Origin: Aliivibrio sp. EL58
GTDB taxonomy: Bacteria; Pseudomonadota; Gammaproteobacteria; Enterobacterales; Vibrionaceae
Direction of reading: 5' to 3'
DNA length: 64,000 nt
Assembly: GCF_900312675.1 (NCBI RefSeq)
Contig: NZ_OMPC01000001.1
Coordinates: 99,140-163,139 of the forward strand
The notes beneath the pieces are model-generated. The model worked only from the letters and a program-made list of their open reading frames with translations, was not told the DNA's origin and did not search any database. Positions 28,074-37,476 of this stretch are shown piece after piece. The translations under genes and the position numbers were made by a program. The first letter of the stretch is position 1, and each line of letters opens with the position of its first letter.

Positions 28074-30044
28074 TTATAATGAAAAGAATTTTAATTGCTT
28101 CTCTTGAGATACAGAAAGCTCAGATAAAGCATCTGCGTTAGAACTGATATTATTCATTTCATTAATATTATCGTTGATACTTTCTGTCATTAAATTAATA
28201 CTTTCGCTAATAGACATAATAGCTTGATTTTGTTCATTTGCTGCTGTTGCTACTTCGGTATTTGAACGAGTAATTTCTTCTATTTCAACTGATATATCAA
28301 CTAGTTGACTGTTTGTTTTATTTGTCATTTCTTGTGTCTCATTAATAATATCGATTGATTTAGAAACAGATTCAACCACATCATTAGACGTATTTTGTAA
28401 GCGGTCAATAACTTCTTGAATCGTTAATGTAGATTGCTGTGTTTTTGCAGCCAACATCCTTACTTCATCGGCAACAACCGCAAAGCCTCTACCACTCTCT
28501 CCTGCTCTTGCAGCTTCAATCGCAGCATTAAGTGCCAGTAGATTAGTTTGATCTGAAATAGAATCAATAACGGTGATCACTTCACTTATCTGTTCTGATT
28601 GTATTTTCAATGATTCAACTTCTTTCGCTGTCAATCCCATTTGAGATACTAGCTCTTGGCTTAATTGGCTACTGATAGAAGCTGTTTCTGCACCAGAACG
28701 GCTTAAATTAAGTACTTCTTTTGCTCTTTCATCCGCATTCATCGCAACATGATCAACTTGAGTCGCTGCCGCTGATAATTCAGTAATTGCCGCAGCAATA
28801 AGATCAATCTGACACTTTTCTTCTAATACGTTTTTTTCGTTCACGCTCATTAACACATTTAAACTTGATGATGATGAAGATACTTCTGATGCCACACCTC
28901 TCAATACATCGACGACTTTATGTAAATGAGTAACCGTTTTATCCGTATTTTGGCATAGCTCAGCGATTTCATTACTACCGGTTAAAGAATTAAGATTATT
29001 TAATTCACCTTGAGAAAGCGACTCAATTTGGTTTCTCAAGATTTTAATTGGATTTACAATCGTCTTAATCGTTATCCAAGTAATTAAGATTGTCAGTAAA
29101 GTAAAACAAATCATCGACATTATTATCAATTTTTTACTCGAAAACATTAATTCAATGCTGTCTTTCGATAAATTACTACTGATTGTATTAATGCGAGACA
29201 CTTGTGATTTTATGACTAAATTAATATCACTCTCAAGCTTATAGAGTTCATTTGTATTTTTATCTAAGTTTGCTCTTAATTTTGAGAAAAGGTTATATAT
29301 TGTATATAAATTATCAATCCTTTCTTTAATTATATTTTTAGACTCACTTACATTCAGCTTTAATAAATTAGTATTAAACCTCTCAAACTCTTTCTGGATT
29401 ATATCATCATCCCCTTCAGAACTATTAAAATTGTAGAGAGCACTCAGCTTCATTTGAAGAACCTCCGAAGAAGAATATAAAGCCTCCTCTATTTCTAACC
29501 ATTCATGTTGATAGTTAATAGAACTAGAGTCTTGCTTTTCTTTACTCAACAATTCAATTGAATCACTTAAATAAGGTAATTTACCCCATGATATTTGCAT
29601 TTCTTCTGAAATTTTTTGATTATCTTTAATAATAAAAGCAATACGCTCTAATAACTCAGAAATGTGATTTAGGTCAGTAATTAGTTGCTGTGTTGTATGT
29701 TTTTCATTCTTAATCTGTTCATGTTCAGCTGCTATATCTTTAAAGTCTCGATGAATACTTTTTATTTTATTAAAAACAGATTGGTCAATTTCTTTTAATG
29801 TTTCTGGATTAGATAATGAACGATTTACTTCACTAAATATCTCGAGGATTTTCATTTCACCACTAGATAAGTAAGTCATTTCCTTTAGACGTACATTCAA
29901 TACTTCAGAGTTATTTACTGACTGATTCATTGCAGAAGCAATAATCATCATAGATGCAATCATTACAATAATGGCAAATAAAGGGGGGAAAACGATTTGA
30001 AATCTTAAAGGGATATTTAATAAAAAACGATTAATACTACTCAT
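28074..30044 (-). CDS. Methyl-accepting chemotaxis protein, accessory paralogue 1
   Basis: 656 residues. TM1 about 15-35, an all-helical periplasmic sensor of about 250 residues without cysteines (compatible with a four-helix or helical-bimodular bundle), TM2 about 305-330, HAMP, then the cytoplasmic signalling domain with tip [19 protein letters not shown]. It is the most divergent of the three paralogues (compare 33282 and 37561). All three end in a similar tail, L-S-E-L-S-x-x-Q-x-x-Q-L-x-F-F. Followed by a micropeptide gene, probably in the same transcript. Ligand unknown. Confidence 0.92.
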   Translation of the reverse strand: MSSINRFLLNIPLRFQIVFPPLFAIIVMIASMMIIASAMNQSVNNSEVLNVRLKEMTYLSSGEMKILEIFSEVNRSLSNPETLKEIDQSVFNKIKSIHRDFKDIAAEHEQIKNEKHTTQQLITDLNHISELLERIAFIIKDNQKISEEMQISWGKLPYLSDSIELLSKEKQDSSSINYQHEWLEIEEALYSSSEVLQMKLSALYNFNSSEGDDDIIQKEFERFNTNLLKLNVSESKNIIKERIDNLYTIYNLFSKLRANLDKNTNELYKLESDINLVIKSQVSRINTISSNLSKDSIELMFSSKKLIIMSMICFTLLTILITWITIKTIVNPIKILRNQIESLSQGELNNLNSLTGSNEIAELCQNTDKTVTHLHKVVDVLRGVASEVSSSSSSLNVLMSVNEKNVLEEKCQIDLIAAAITELSAAATQVDHVAMNADERAKEVLNLSRSGAETASISSQLSQELVSQMGLTAKEVESLKIQSEQISEVITVIDSISDQTNLLALNAAIEAARAGESGRGFAVVADEVRMLAAKTQQSTLTIQEVIDRLQNTSNDVVESVSKSIDIINETQEMTNKTNSQLVDISVEIEEITRSNTEVATAANEQNQAIMSISESINLMTESINDNINEMNNISSNADALSELSVSQEKQLKFFSL

Positions 30045-30203
30045 AAACTACTTTGTAACCTGCTCATTAGAAATGGCGTTGAAGTATATGAACCCATATT
30101 ATTAATTTCAAATGGCAAAAAATACAATAATAAAAATTACTACATATTTTTCAGTATGTTAAATCACTATATCCTTGGATATTTTAGATCTTTTTATAAA
30201 AAA

Positions 30204-30230
30204 AGAGCACTCCTTATATTGGAATGCTCT
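30204..30230 (-). terminator. Terminator left over from the dead alpha-galactosidase copy
   Basis: Ten-bp stem with one G-U pair (30204-30213 with 30221-30230), T run on the minus strand. It sits where the terminator of a leftward gene would be, just past the remnant that begins at 30268. Confidence 0.6.
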
Positions 30231-30267
30231 CTATCTAATTTCAAGCGATATAAACGCTTTAATTAGA

Positions 30268-30386
30268 AACTAAAATTGCTGACCTTAACCCATTCTCCAA
30301 GGTCAGCAATAACATTTGTGATGGCTCTTCATTTAATGCTTCACCCGTCCAAAAGCCACGCCACATGAAGGCTGATCAGCAACCAT
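30268..30386 (-). pseudogene. Remnant of the 3' end of an alpha-galactosidase gene copy
   Basis: About 119 bp align with 35502-35620, the 3' end of the intact alpha-galactosidase gene, at roughly 90% identity with one indel. The homology then jumps at about 30386 to the sequence upstream of that gene (37255 onward), so about 1.6 kb of coding sequence has been deleted. Not translatable as a product. Confidence 0.85.
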
Positions 30387-30480
30387 GTACGAAATTAAAC
30401 AGCTAACTATGTAATTTCCATAGAATACTACGATTCAAGATACAAACAACAATAACAGGCGCAGGACGAGAGTCTGGAAG
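30387..30480 (-). repeat. Remnant of the alpha-galactosidase promoter region
   Basis: Begins with a 50-bp stretch identical to 37256-37305, upstream of the intact alpha-galactosidase gene, then drifts. Contains the palindrome CTATG-N7-CATAG also present at 37276-37292. The micropeptide gene that follows this region in the intact locus is missing here. Confidence 0.85.
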
Positions 30481-30495
30481 GGGTTAATACATTAA

Positions 30496-30604
30496 AAATA
30501 CCAAGCCAGTTATCATTGATACTGACTTGGTATACTCAACTACTCTACTTATACTTTGAAGAATTGTAGCTGTTCTCTTTGATTTTCAGAAAGCTCAGAT
30601 AAGT
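30496..30604 (-). pseudogene. Remnant of the 3' end of a chemoreceptor copy with its terminator
   Basis: Matches 37508-37615: the hairpin after the third chemoreceptor gene (one mismatch in the stem) and then its last codons, reading ...[21 protein letters not shown] on the minus strand (6 mismatches in 58 bp). The homology breaks at about 30604 and runs directly into a copy of the sapF 3' end. Confidence 0.85.
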
Positions 30605-30686
30605 GTTTGCTAGCCAGTCACTTTGATGCTCCAACGCATGATAGAAAACAACGCATTAGTGCTGCAACGCCTAAAATTGAGTGTTA
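30605..30686 (+). repeat. Displaced copy of the sapF 3' end
   Basis: 82 bp, 79 identical to 26668-26749, same orientation. It has no start and no ribosome site, so it is a non-coding fragment; its stop codon is TAG where sapF has TAA. It abuts the chemoreceptor remnant with a three-base overlap of the two homologies (GTT, 30605-30607). This is a fossil duplication junction. Confidence 0.92.
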
Positions 30687-30707
30687 GAGCATAGATTAAA
30701 TATGAAA

Positions 30708-30734
30708 AACAACCGGTTATCTAAACCGGTTGTT
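30708..30734 (-). terminator. Terminator of the outer-membrane protein gene
   Basis: Perfect 11-bp stem (30708-30718 with 30724-30734) followed on the minus strand by five T's. It lies 25 nt past the stop of the gene at 30760-31464. Confidence 0.85.
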
Positions 30735-30759
30735 GATAAAAATACAAGCCTATATTTTC

Positions 30760-31464
30760 TTAGAAGTTCATACCTAAAGATAACTCTACATTCTTAGTAG
30801 ATAAATCAGGGGCGTTTTGCGAGGTCGCACCTATCCCATAGTCATAATAATTATAAGCTAAATTGATATCTATTAATTGGTTAGTCCAACCAATCTTATT
30901 CTCTAATTCTAGGATATCCTGTTCAGATACATCATAGTTAAAGTCAACTCGATAATAAAATTCATTAATATAAGTCATATAACCTAATGTTAAAAATGTA
31001 TGCTGGAATTCATAAGAATCAGAAATACTAGATTCTGTAAGATCAAATTCATATATTGTGCTCTTTATACCAATATTTCCGGTTCCTGTTGAGCCAGTAT
31101 GAACATAATTACCAGTAAAACTAAATTTTGAATAATCAAGCTTATTCATATAATCATAATCTTGATTTACTATATTTAAACTTGAACCAATAACAAAATT
31201 ATTAATGACAATTTTACCAAAAATAGTCCCGTCATTGTCAAATGGCTCTGCCGGTGTATTATAAGTTAAACCAATTAAGCCAACCCCTAAATTAACTTGA
31301 CCAGTAAACCCTAAGCGTGAGTCAATGCCATCATTCTTTTTAGTATGTAAAGAAATATTTGACGACACATTCCTTATATCTTTTACATGATGCATATCAT
31401 TTTTTGCTAAAGAAGAAGATGACATAATAATGAGAGATAAAGTTAAAAACCTGTAATTTTTCAT
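30760..31464 (-). CDS. Putative outer-membrane beta-barrel protein
   Basis: 234 residues with a signal peptide (about 1-20, ending S-S-S-L-A-K). The mature part alternates polar and hydrophobic residues in strand-like blocks, is rich in Tyr, Asn and Gly, and ends N-V-E-L-S-L-G-M-N-F, with the C-terminal Phe required for barrel assembly. No specific family recognised. AAGGG ribosome site. It is divergent from the second ToxR-like gene across 445 bp, an arrangement that suggests regulation by it, as ToxR regulates porins. Confidence 0.7.
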   Translation of the reverse strand: MKNYRFLTLSLIIMSSSSLAKNDMHHVKDIRNVSSNISLHTKKNDGIDSRLGFTGQVNLGVGLIGLTYNTPAEPFDNDGTIFGKIVINNFVIGSSLNIVNQDYDYMNKLDYSKFSFTGNYVHTGSTGTGNIGIKSTIYEFDLTESSISDSYEFQHTFLTLGYMTYINEFYYRVDFNYDVSEQDILELENKIGWTNQLIDINLAYNYYDYGIGATSQNAPDLSTKNVELSLGMNF

Positions 31465-31909
31465 TGTACCCTTATTAAAAAAAATAATTAAGCCAACTAT
31501 TATAATTTAAAAAAACACAGATAAAAATGTGTGGCACTATTAATTAAAAACGTTAACACATACACACTAATAATTAGTTAATATAATATACTAAGATGTA
31601 AGTTTAATATATTACCCTATTTAGTTTTAAATATTTATTTTATATGTTACATAGTAATCCATTAAAAAATCAAGCACTCACATTAATAAAACATTACACA
31701 TAATAAATGCATTTAAAATAAACTAACACTGATAGACTTGAAGAGTCACCACTAATACATGACTAGGCACCATCAATAGAATGAATAATTATTTACATTA
31801 AAATCAACACCTTAAGTCAGAGCGCGACTTATAACAGAGAACAATTAGCCATTTCATTACGAATATGATAGATTAATCAATAAGTTGTATTTTTACAAAA
31901 GAGTTTTAA
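31465..31909. other. Long AT-rich divergent intergenic region
   Basis: 445 bp between the beta-barrel gene (-) and the second ToxR-like gene (+). It is very AT-rich, with several stretches such as TAATATAATATACTAAGATG that could serve as -10 elements, but no clear operator repeat, hairpin or small gene was seen. It presumably holds both promoters and binding sites for the ToxR-like protein. Confidence 0.5.
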
Positions 31910-33079
31910 ATGGAAAATAGAAAAAATTTAAAAACTTCTCTATTTACAATTAACTTTGAAAGCAATTTTATTGAGATAAATGATGGGGATAGAATTAAAA
32001 TAACTCATATTGAAGCTAATGTGTTAAATCTCTTATTCACGAATCCAGACGTTGTTTATTCACGTGATGATATATTAAATCATGCTTGGCATGATAATAG
32101 TAACAACTATGATTCGGTTGTACCTCAAACAATCTCATTGTTACGTAAAAAATTACATAAATATAATATAGATGCAATAGAAACAGTAAAAGGTCAAGGC
32201 TATAAAGCAAATAATAATATTTTGAAAGATGGAAAATCGACTATAAAAATACCAAAAGTAAATCGCACCATTCTTTCTTTACTTGTATTGTCCTTACTTA
32301 TTCTTACCATATTTCTTGCTTTTAAAGCATATAATAAAAACAAAATACCCCCGCCAATAAAACAAACATTAGAAGCTAGAAGTAAAAACCTAAATATATT
32401 GTCAACATCATTGCCGATAGTAGTCGATCATAGCCTTTTAAAAAATGACATTAATTACTTTATAAACCGTTCAGAAAAAATAATAAGCTTATCAGCATGT
32501 AAAAAAGAAAGTAACACATGTAGTTCTATTTATAACGAACTCATATTTTATACAGACGAATTTGACATTAACAATAAAATTTCAAATATTATTTTTGAAG
32601 ATGATATCCCTGACGTATTCCATAATAATGATGGTAAGTTTAGCGCTGTTAGTAAAATAAAACTTTCATCTAGTGATAACTCTGATTACCATGGACTTAC
32701 TTATATTAATGTGGATGTTAAAACGAAGAACAAAGATTTTTTCATAACTGAATTTTCAAACTCTACCGCGGAGAGTGGTTATAGCGGGCATTATAATATT
32801 AATACTAGCTTAAATATGTCATTAGTATCAAAGATAAAAAACAACATTAAATATAAATATATTTACAAAACAAAATTAAAAGATGAATATGATTCTCTTG
32901 CAAAGTCCCGTTCCCATTTTGGTATGATCCAAGAGCAAAATAATACTTTACTATATAATTTTATTTTTGATAAAGGAAGGCAGTCTACATATAAGCATTA
33001 TTATCCTATATTCGATAATATTGGTTATTTATATCAAGAGAACTATGATTCTGGAGTTTTAATATTTACCTATGACTAA
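31910..33079 (+). CDS. ToxR-like transmembrane transcriptional regulator, copy 2
   Basis: 389 residues with the same plan as the gene at 26760: winged-helix domain (about 10-105, recognition helix V-V-P-Q-T-I-S-L-L-R-K-K, wing T-V-K-G-Q-G-Y-K), TM helix (119-139), periplasmic domain of about 250 residues with C197-x6-C204, and shared motifs L-S-T-S and E-S-G-Y-S-G-H-Y. Divergent from a beta-barrel gene and convergent with a micropeptide-chemoreceptor pair. The cysteine pair could form a redox- or bile-type sensing disulfide as in ToxR; this is inference. Confidence 0.87.
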   Translation: MENRKNLKTSLFTINFESNFIEINDGDRIKITHIEANVLNLLFTNPDVVYSRDDILNHAWHDNSNNYDSVVPQTISLLRKKLHKYNIDAIETVKGQGYKANNNILKDGKSTIKIPKVNRTILSLLVLSLLILTIFLAFKAYNKNKIPPPIKQTLEARSKNLNILSTSLPIVVDHSLLKNDINYFINRSEKIISLSACKKESNTCSSIYNELIFYTDEFDINNKISNIIFEDDIPDVFHNNDGKFSAVSKIKLSSSDNSDYHGLTYINVDVKTKNKDFFITEFSNSTAESGYSGHYNINTSLNMSLVSKIKNNIKYKYIYKTKLKDEYDSLAKSRSHFGMIQEQNNTLLYNFIFDKGRQSTYKHYYPIFDNIGYLYQENYDSGVLIFTYD

Positions 33080-33110
33080 AAGGTCACAATAATTAAATTA
33101 TGACCTTTTT
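33078..33110. terminator. Bidirectional terminator
   Basis: Perfect 9-bp stem (33078-33086 with 33101-33109) with A's before and T's after; lies between the convergent ToxR-like gene and the micropeptide gene. Confidence 0.8.
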
Positions 33111-33130
33111 TAATTTAGTTTATTCTAATT

Positions 33131-33250
33131 TCATTCCTTTTTTGCATACATATTAAAAACCTTAACGATGAACTCTATTTCCTCTTCACTCAACCCTTTA
33201 TTATGAAAAGGTAAATGATCCGGCTGCTTACTCTCTGATTCATTAGTCAT
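33131..33250 (-). CDS. MCP-linked micropeptide 2 (39 aa), new family candidate
   Basis: 39-codon frame starting 31 nt after the chemoreceptor stop at 33282, same strand. Core N-K-G-L-S-E-E-E-I-E-F-I-V-K-V-F-N-M (residues 17-34) matches micropeptides 1 and 3; the N-terminus is acidic and polar. The ribosome site is weak, so translation may depend on coupling to the receptor gene. Followed by a bidirectional terminator, which places the peptide inside the receptor transcript. No known family recognised. Confidence 0.62.
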   Translation of the reverse strand: MTNESESKQPDHLPFHNKGLSEEEIEFIVKVFNMYAKKE

Positions 33251-33281
33251 ACAAATTAAAACTTATATATTAAACATATTG

Positions 33282-35264
33282 TTATAATTTAAAGAAAGCC
33301 AATTGTTCTTTTTGGTTTTCTGAAAGCTCTGATAAATGATTACTCGCTTGGCTAGACTCTCTTATCCCTTCAACGTTTTGATTAATACTTTCAGTTATCA
33401 CGTTCACATTTTCGCTGATCGATGCTATGGCTCTATTCTGCTCATTGGCAGCAGCAGCCATTTCTGAGTTTGTGTGAGATATCAACTCAATCGAATCGGA
33501 AATACTTAGTAATTGTTCGTTTGTATCAACACTCATTTTTGTTGTTGAATGAATCATTTCTATCGACTGGTTAACAGAGTTAACTACATCTGATGATTTT
33601 TGCTGTAAGTTATTTATGATATCTTGAATATTTTGAGTTGATTGTTGTGTCTTAGCAGCTAAAACTCGGACTTCATCGGCTACGACTGCAAAACCTCTAC
33701 CAGTTTCACCTGCCCTAGCAGCCTCAATAGCTGCATTAAGAGCTAATAAATTTGTTTGTTCAGATATAGAATCTATAACAGTAATTACTTCACTAATTCG
33801 GTTAGTTTGATCATTAAGTATCATAACTTCACCTGATGTTTCATCCATTTGAGTAGCAAGATCTTGACTTAATTTAGCACCATCTGAAGCTAACTTCGCA
33901 CCATTACGACTCATATTTAATACATCTTTTGCTTTCACATCTGCTTGAGTTGCGGATGCATCCACTTGAGTAGCAGAAGCCGATAATTCAGTAATAGCAG
34001 CAGCGATTAAATCTACTTGGGATTTTTGCTCTGAAGCATTCGCTTCACTTTGTGTCATTACTGCTGCAAGTTCCGTTGATGCTGAAGAAACTTCGTCACC
34101 AACATTTCTTAAATTACTAATCATATCTTGTAAACGTAAGACTGTTGTATCTGTGTTTTGGCATAACTCGCCAATCTCATTACTACTTGCTATCTGGTTA
34201 ATTGAATCAAGATTACCATTTGAAACATCAGACATTTGTTTCTGTAAAGTTAAAATTGGCTTTGTAATTATGTCAGCAATAATCCAACCAATCACAAACG
34301 TTATCGCTAGGACAATTAAGATTGACATGATTAATAGATTTTGACTTTCATCTATAAGGTCTATATTCAACGTTGACAAATTCTGATTAATTTCATCAAT
34401 ACGCTTTAATTGTTCTTTAATTCCATTATCTATGTCATAACCAAGAGATACTGCACTTTCAGTTTTATCATCCATCTCTCTTGCCGTATCCCAAAGGATA
34501 TTAGCAACTCGTTGATGGTTATTTAACGATATTTCAAACGATGTTTTTGCAGTTTCATTGGGGATTAATTTAGCTAATTTAAATAATTCATCAAAATTAG
34601 ATTTAATTAATTCATCTCGAGGGATTCCTTTTGAATTTAACACCTCACCGCCATAAATATAACCGAGGCTACTTTCAAGACGAGCTGCAATAGAAAATAA
34701 CTCTAAACGGATAGGTCGCCACTCATTCATTACTACACTATCATTCAAATTTGATATTGTATCATTTGCACGAGAAATATAATCATTAAAATAATCAATT
34801 TCAGTCCATTCTTTTGTTCTTAATAGATGTAATTTATTAACATATTTGATTAAATCTTCTTGCTTCGGTATTAAAGAAAGTATTTCATTCAAATCTTTTT
34901 CTAAACTTCCCGATGGATTTCCTAATGCTATAATAAGCTCATGATGTTCTAATACCCTATCAAAATCATTCTTTATTTTTATATATGTTTCGTTAAATTC
35001 TTGTTCTGAATTTACTAATAGATCAGGAGTTCCTAGAGCTCGAGTCAATGATAATCTAAGTTGTAAAAAATTTGATTCTGCATCTGACAGGCTACTAGCC
35101 TGTAGTGCTCTAACATCTGATATCTTTGCATTCTCAACTGCTGAGCTAAGCTGTTTAGTAATAAAAAATGCCGCTATAAGTAACACAAATGCACTTATGA
35201 TGACTGGCAACAAAACTTGGTATTTTGTTTTAATATTCGCTAATAATAAGCTGACTTTCGACAT
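33282..35264 (-). CDS. Methyl-accepting chemotaxis protein, accessory paralogue 2
   Basis: 660 residues: TM1 about 18-36, all-helical periplasmic sensor of about 260 residues, TM2 about 309-330, HAMP, and a signalling domain with tip [19 protein letters not shown]. Closely similar to the paralogue at 37561 over the cytoplasmic half (for example [15 protein letters not shown]) and less so to that at 28074. Good AAAGG ribosome site. Sensor-domain sequence differs among the three, so ligands probably differ. Confidence 0.93.
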   Translation of the reverse strand: MSKVSLLLANIKTKYQVLLPVIISAFVLLIAAFFITKQLSSAVENAKISDVRALQASSLSDAESNFLQLRLSLTRALGTPDLLVNSEQEFNETYIKIKNDFDRVLEHHELIIALGNPSGSLEKDLNEILSLIPKQEDLIKYVNKLHLLRTKEWTEIDYFNDYISRANDTISNLNDSVVMNEWRPIRLELFSIAARLESSLGYIYGGEVLNSKGIPRDELIKSNFDELFKLAKLIPNETAKTSFEISLNNHQRVANILWDTAREMDDKTESAVSLGYDIDNGIKEQLKRIDEINQNLSTLNIDLIDESQNLLIMSILIVLAITFVIGWIIADIITKPILTLQKQMSDVSNGNLDSINQIASSNEIGELCQNTDTTVLRLQDMISNLRNVGDEVSSASTELAAVMTQSEANASEQKSQVDLIAAAITELSASATQVDASATQADVKAKDVLNMSRNGAKLASDGAKLSQDLATQMDETSGEVMILNDQTNRISEVITVIDSISEQTNLLALNAAIEAARAGETGRGFAVVADEVRVLAAKTQQSTQNIQDIINNLQQKSSDVVNSVNQSIEMIHSTTKMSVDTNEQLLSISDSIELISHTNSEMAAAANEQNRAIASISENVNVITESINQNVEGIRESSQASNHLSELSENQKEQLAFFKL

Positions 35265-35414
35265 TACCTTTCCCTATTCAATATCTATTGATAGTAAATA
35301 TAATTTTACTATCTACGTTAGTCCGTAATTGTATTTGAGAGATATTTTAAAAAAAAGTAACCGCATTAAGTAAAAAAATATAAAAGCTTAAATATCAACA
35401 CCATAACTAATATA

Positions 35415-35442
35415 TTTCAGTTTATATTATACTAAACTGAAA
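35415..35442. repeat. 10-bp inverted repeat between alpha-galactosidase and MCP genes
   Basis: Perfect 10-bp arms (35415-35424 and 35433-35442) with an 8-base AT loop. It lies beyond the alpha-galactosidase terminator and about 150 bp upstream of the chemoreceptor start. Could be a second terminator or an operator. Confidence 0.5.
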
Positions 35443-35452
35443 TTTAGATATA

Positions 35453-35477
35453 AAAAAACCGAGCATAATGCTCGGTT
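35453..35477 (-). terminator. Terminator of the alpha-galactosidase gene
   Basis: Perfect 10-bp stem (35457-35466 with 35468-35477) followed on the minus strand by a T run; 13 nt past the stop. Confidence 0.85.
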
Positions 35478-35490
35478 GAAGAAAAATAAT

Positions 35491-37233
35491 TTATGCCACT
35501 GTAACTAAAATTGCCCGGCTACTTAATCCATTCTCCAAGGTCAGCAGTAACATTTGCGATGGCTCTTCATTTAATGCTTCTCCCGTCCAAAAGTCACGCC
35601 AAATTGAAGGCTGATCAGAAACCAATACGTGTTCTATTGGAGCATCTTCATAATTAAAGAGACAGTGAAGCTCATGTTGATGATTAAGGCTTAGTATACA
35701 GTGGCTATTTGATAACGATTTAAACTGAGCCGAATCTTGTGTTAAGCGATGACGTGAAAGTAAATTTTTCCATGTCTTTTTCGCAAAACTATTTAACTCA
35801 GGTAATGGATCACCAGATAGTGTCAGTCCACCAGATGCAAGAATGACATTACGATGAAAATCATAATATTTTCGCTCGGTTCCTTGATTCGATAATGATG
35901 TCAAGGTTACGCAATCAGGATCTATTTGCCATAACTTACGATGTTGCCAACTACGGTAAAATGTCTCTTTTGCAATCTGTTCAAATCGCTCTGGATTTCG
36001 CTCTACATCATCCGATACTCGCATTGCATCAACTAACCCTAAAGAGGGCCACATTGGTGCATTACAACCTAGAATCAACGCCTCGCCTGCTCCATTGATA
36101 ATTGCCTGCATACCTAAACGATACGCCTCTATGCCTGTGATACCAGATTGAACTCGGTGACCTTTTAAACAACCCCAGAAATTAGCATCCAGTTTAAAAA
36201 GCTCAACGCCCCATTCCTCTCTCATAGTACGGATAACTTCAGTAAGGTGTACCTGAACTTCTTGCTTAGAGGTATCAAGAATATACCAAGGAGTGCAACG
36301 CCAGCCTCCGTAAGTAATATCTTCCGCTTTGAGTAAGTCACCATTATGATGGCGCACAAACCAATCTGGATGATTCTTAAATATTGCTGATTCAGGTTGA
36401 GCAATAAACGGGGCAATCCAAATTGCCGGTTTCTTACCTTTTTCTTTAATCGCGTTAAGTAGACTTTCAATACCATTTGGGAATTTTTCTGATGCCGTTA
36501 ACCAATCCCCCATAAAGGCTTGATAGCCATCATCTAATAATACCCACTCAAGCGCTTGTTGTTCATCGCACATTACATCAACATTATCGAGTACATTTTG
36601 TTCTGTAACATCGGAATAATAAGCATACCAAGAACACCAACCCACTGGCGCATTCTGTTTTACACCAGCTCGAATAGGGTGTTGCTGCTGTACTTTAACA
36701 GCATAAAGTTCATAAAGCTCAGCCAATGAATCCGCTTTCACGACAGTCATAACTTCCATTTGGTTACTAGCCCAATCTTGTGGTTTGGTATCTTCACCAT
36801 CTAGAAAAGCCATTACATTCATTACGCCTTGATATTGGTGAATTTCAAAATATCCAGCAAAACGATAACATGATGTAAATCCAAATAGAGTGAAACCATC
36901 TGATTGCTCAACAACCAAATAATTATAAAAACGTTTTTTTGCTTTTTCTGAGTACAGACGATAACTGGCGCTATTATCAGGACAACGGCCGACATCTTGT
37001 GGCGAGTCAACCTGTCCTGCTGTTTGAGCAAGCATTTGAAAGCCATCGCCTAAAATTCTTGCATCATGCTCTAACTGAGTTGGTAATTGTAGAACTGGAT
37101 AATGACTATCAATAGGGGAGTTATGAATACCAGCAAAACGCATAGTGATTTGATCATCTTGCATTTCATAAACTAAATCGGTTTGAACAGGAATTGTTTC
37201 TTGTCCGCATAAGAAAAATAATGGATTCATCAT
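35491..37233 (-). CDS. Alpha-galactosidase (melibiase, GH36-type)
   Basis: 580 residues. Clan GH-D barrel with the nucleophile D349 in E-L-F-K-L-D-A-N-F-W-G, the acid/base region R-V-S-D-D-V (408-409), and the motifs G-W-C-S-W-Y-A-Y-Y and L-L-D-D-G-Y-Q. No signal peptide, so it acts in the cytoplasm on imported galactosides. It is shorter than typical 700-residue GH36 enzymes, with a reduced N-terminal domain. AGGA ribosome site before a double ATG. No sugar transporter or regulator is adjacent; neighbours are chemoreceptors. A deleted copy of the locus lies at 30268-30480. Confidence 0.87.
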   Translation of the reverse strand: MMNPLFFLCGQETIPVQTDLVYEMQDDQITMRFAGIHNSPIDSHYPVLQLPTQLEHDARILGDGFQMLAQTAGQVDSPQDVGRCPDNSASYRLYSEKAKKRFYNYLVVEQSDGFTLFGFTSCYRFAGYFEIHQYQGVMNVMAFLDGEDTKPQDWASNQMEVMTVVKADSLAELYELYAVKVQQQHPIRAGVKQNAPVGWCSWYAYYSDVTEQNVLDNVDVMCDEQQALEWVLLDDGYQAFMGDWLTASEKFPNGIESLLNAIKEKGKKPAIWIAPFIAQPESAIFKNHPDWFVRHHNGDLLKAEDITYGGWRCTPWYILDTSKQEVQVHLTEVIRTMREEWGVELFKLDANFWGCLKGHRVQSGITGIEAYRLGMQAIINGAGEALILGCNAPMWPSLGLVDAMRVSDDVERNPERFEQIAKETFYRSWQHRKLWQIDPDCVTLTSLSNQGTERKYYDFHRNVILASGGLTLSGDPLPELNSFAKKTWKNLLSRHRLTQDSAQFKSLSNSHCILSLNHQHELHCLFNYEDAPIEHVLVSDQPSIWRDFWTGEALNEEPSQMLLLTLENGLSSRAILVTVA

Positions 37234-37275
37234 GAACTTCCTATCGCTGATTTCTGTACGAAATTAAACAGCTAA

Positions 37276-37292
37276 CTATGTAATTTCCATAG
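37276..37292. promoter_or_regulatory. Palindrome upstream of the alpha-galactosidase gene
   Basis: CTATG-N7-CATAG, 43 bp before the start codon, within a 50-bp block preserved without change in the dead copy at 30387-30436. Candidate operator or promoter element; regulator unknown. Confidence 0.45.
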
Positions 37293-37362
37293 AATACTAC
37301 GATTAAGAATACAAGCAATAGCGACTAGTAAAGGACAGGAGGTCTGAAGGAATAAAAAAAAC

Positions 37363-37476
37363 TTAGCAAAACTTAAATGTATAATAAATAAACTCAATCT
37401 CTTCATGTGTTAATCCTAAATTGAGCAACGAGTTTTTATTGATTCTGCTTACATCGTGTGCATTCTTATGATTCAT
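37363..37476 (-). CDS. MCP-linked micropeptide 3 (37 aa), new family candidate
   Basis: 37-codon frame with a GAGAA ribosome site before the ATG at 37476; an in-frame ATG at 37503 would add nine residues. Core N-L-G-L-T-H-E-E-I-E-F-I-Y-Y-T-F (residues 19-34) matches micropeptides 1 and 2, and it too lies downstream of a chemoreceptor on the same strand (85 nt). A terminator-like hairpin (37511-37544) stands between receptor and peptide, so expression may rely on read-through or its own promoter. The peptide ends early, at K-F-C, relative to its relatives. Confidence 0.55.
   Translation of the reverse strand: MNHKNAHDVSRINKNSLLNLGLTHEEIEFIYYTFKFC

Noticed and set aside
26668..30686. Direct repeats of the sapF 3' end as attachment sites of an integrative element
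   Set aside because: No integrase, tRNA or excision gene lies between the repeats, and the right repeat is fused to a receptor remnant whose parent is nearby, which a tandem duplication explains better.
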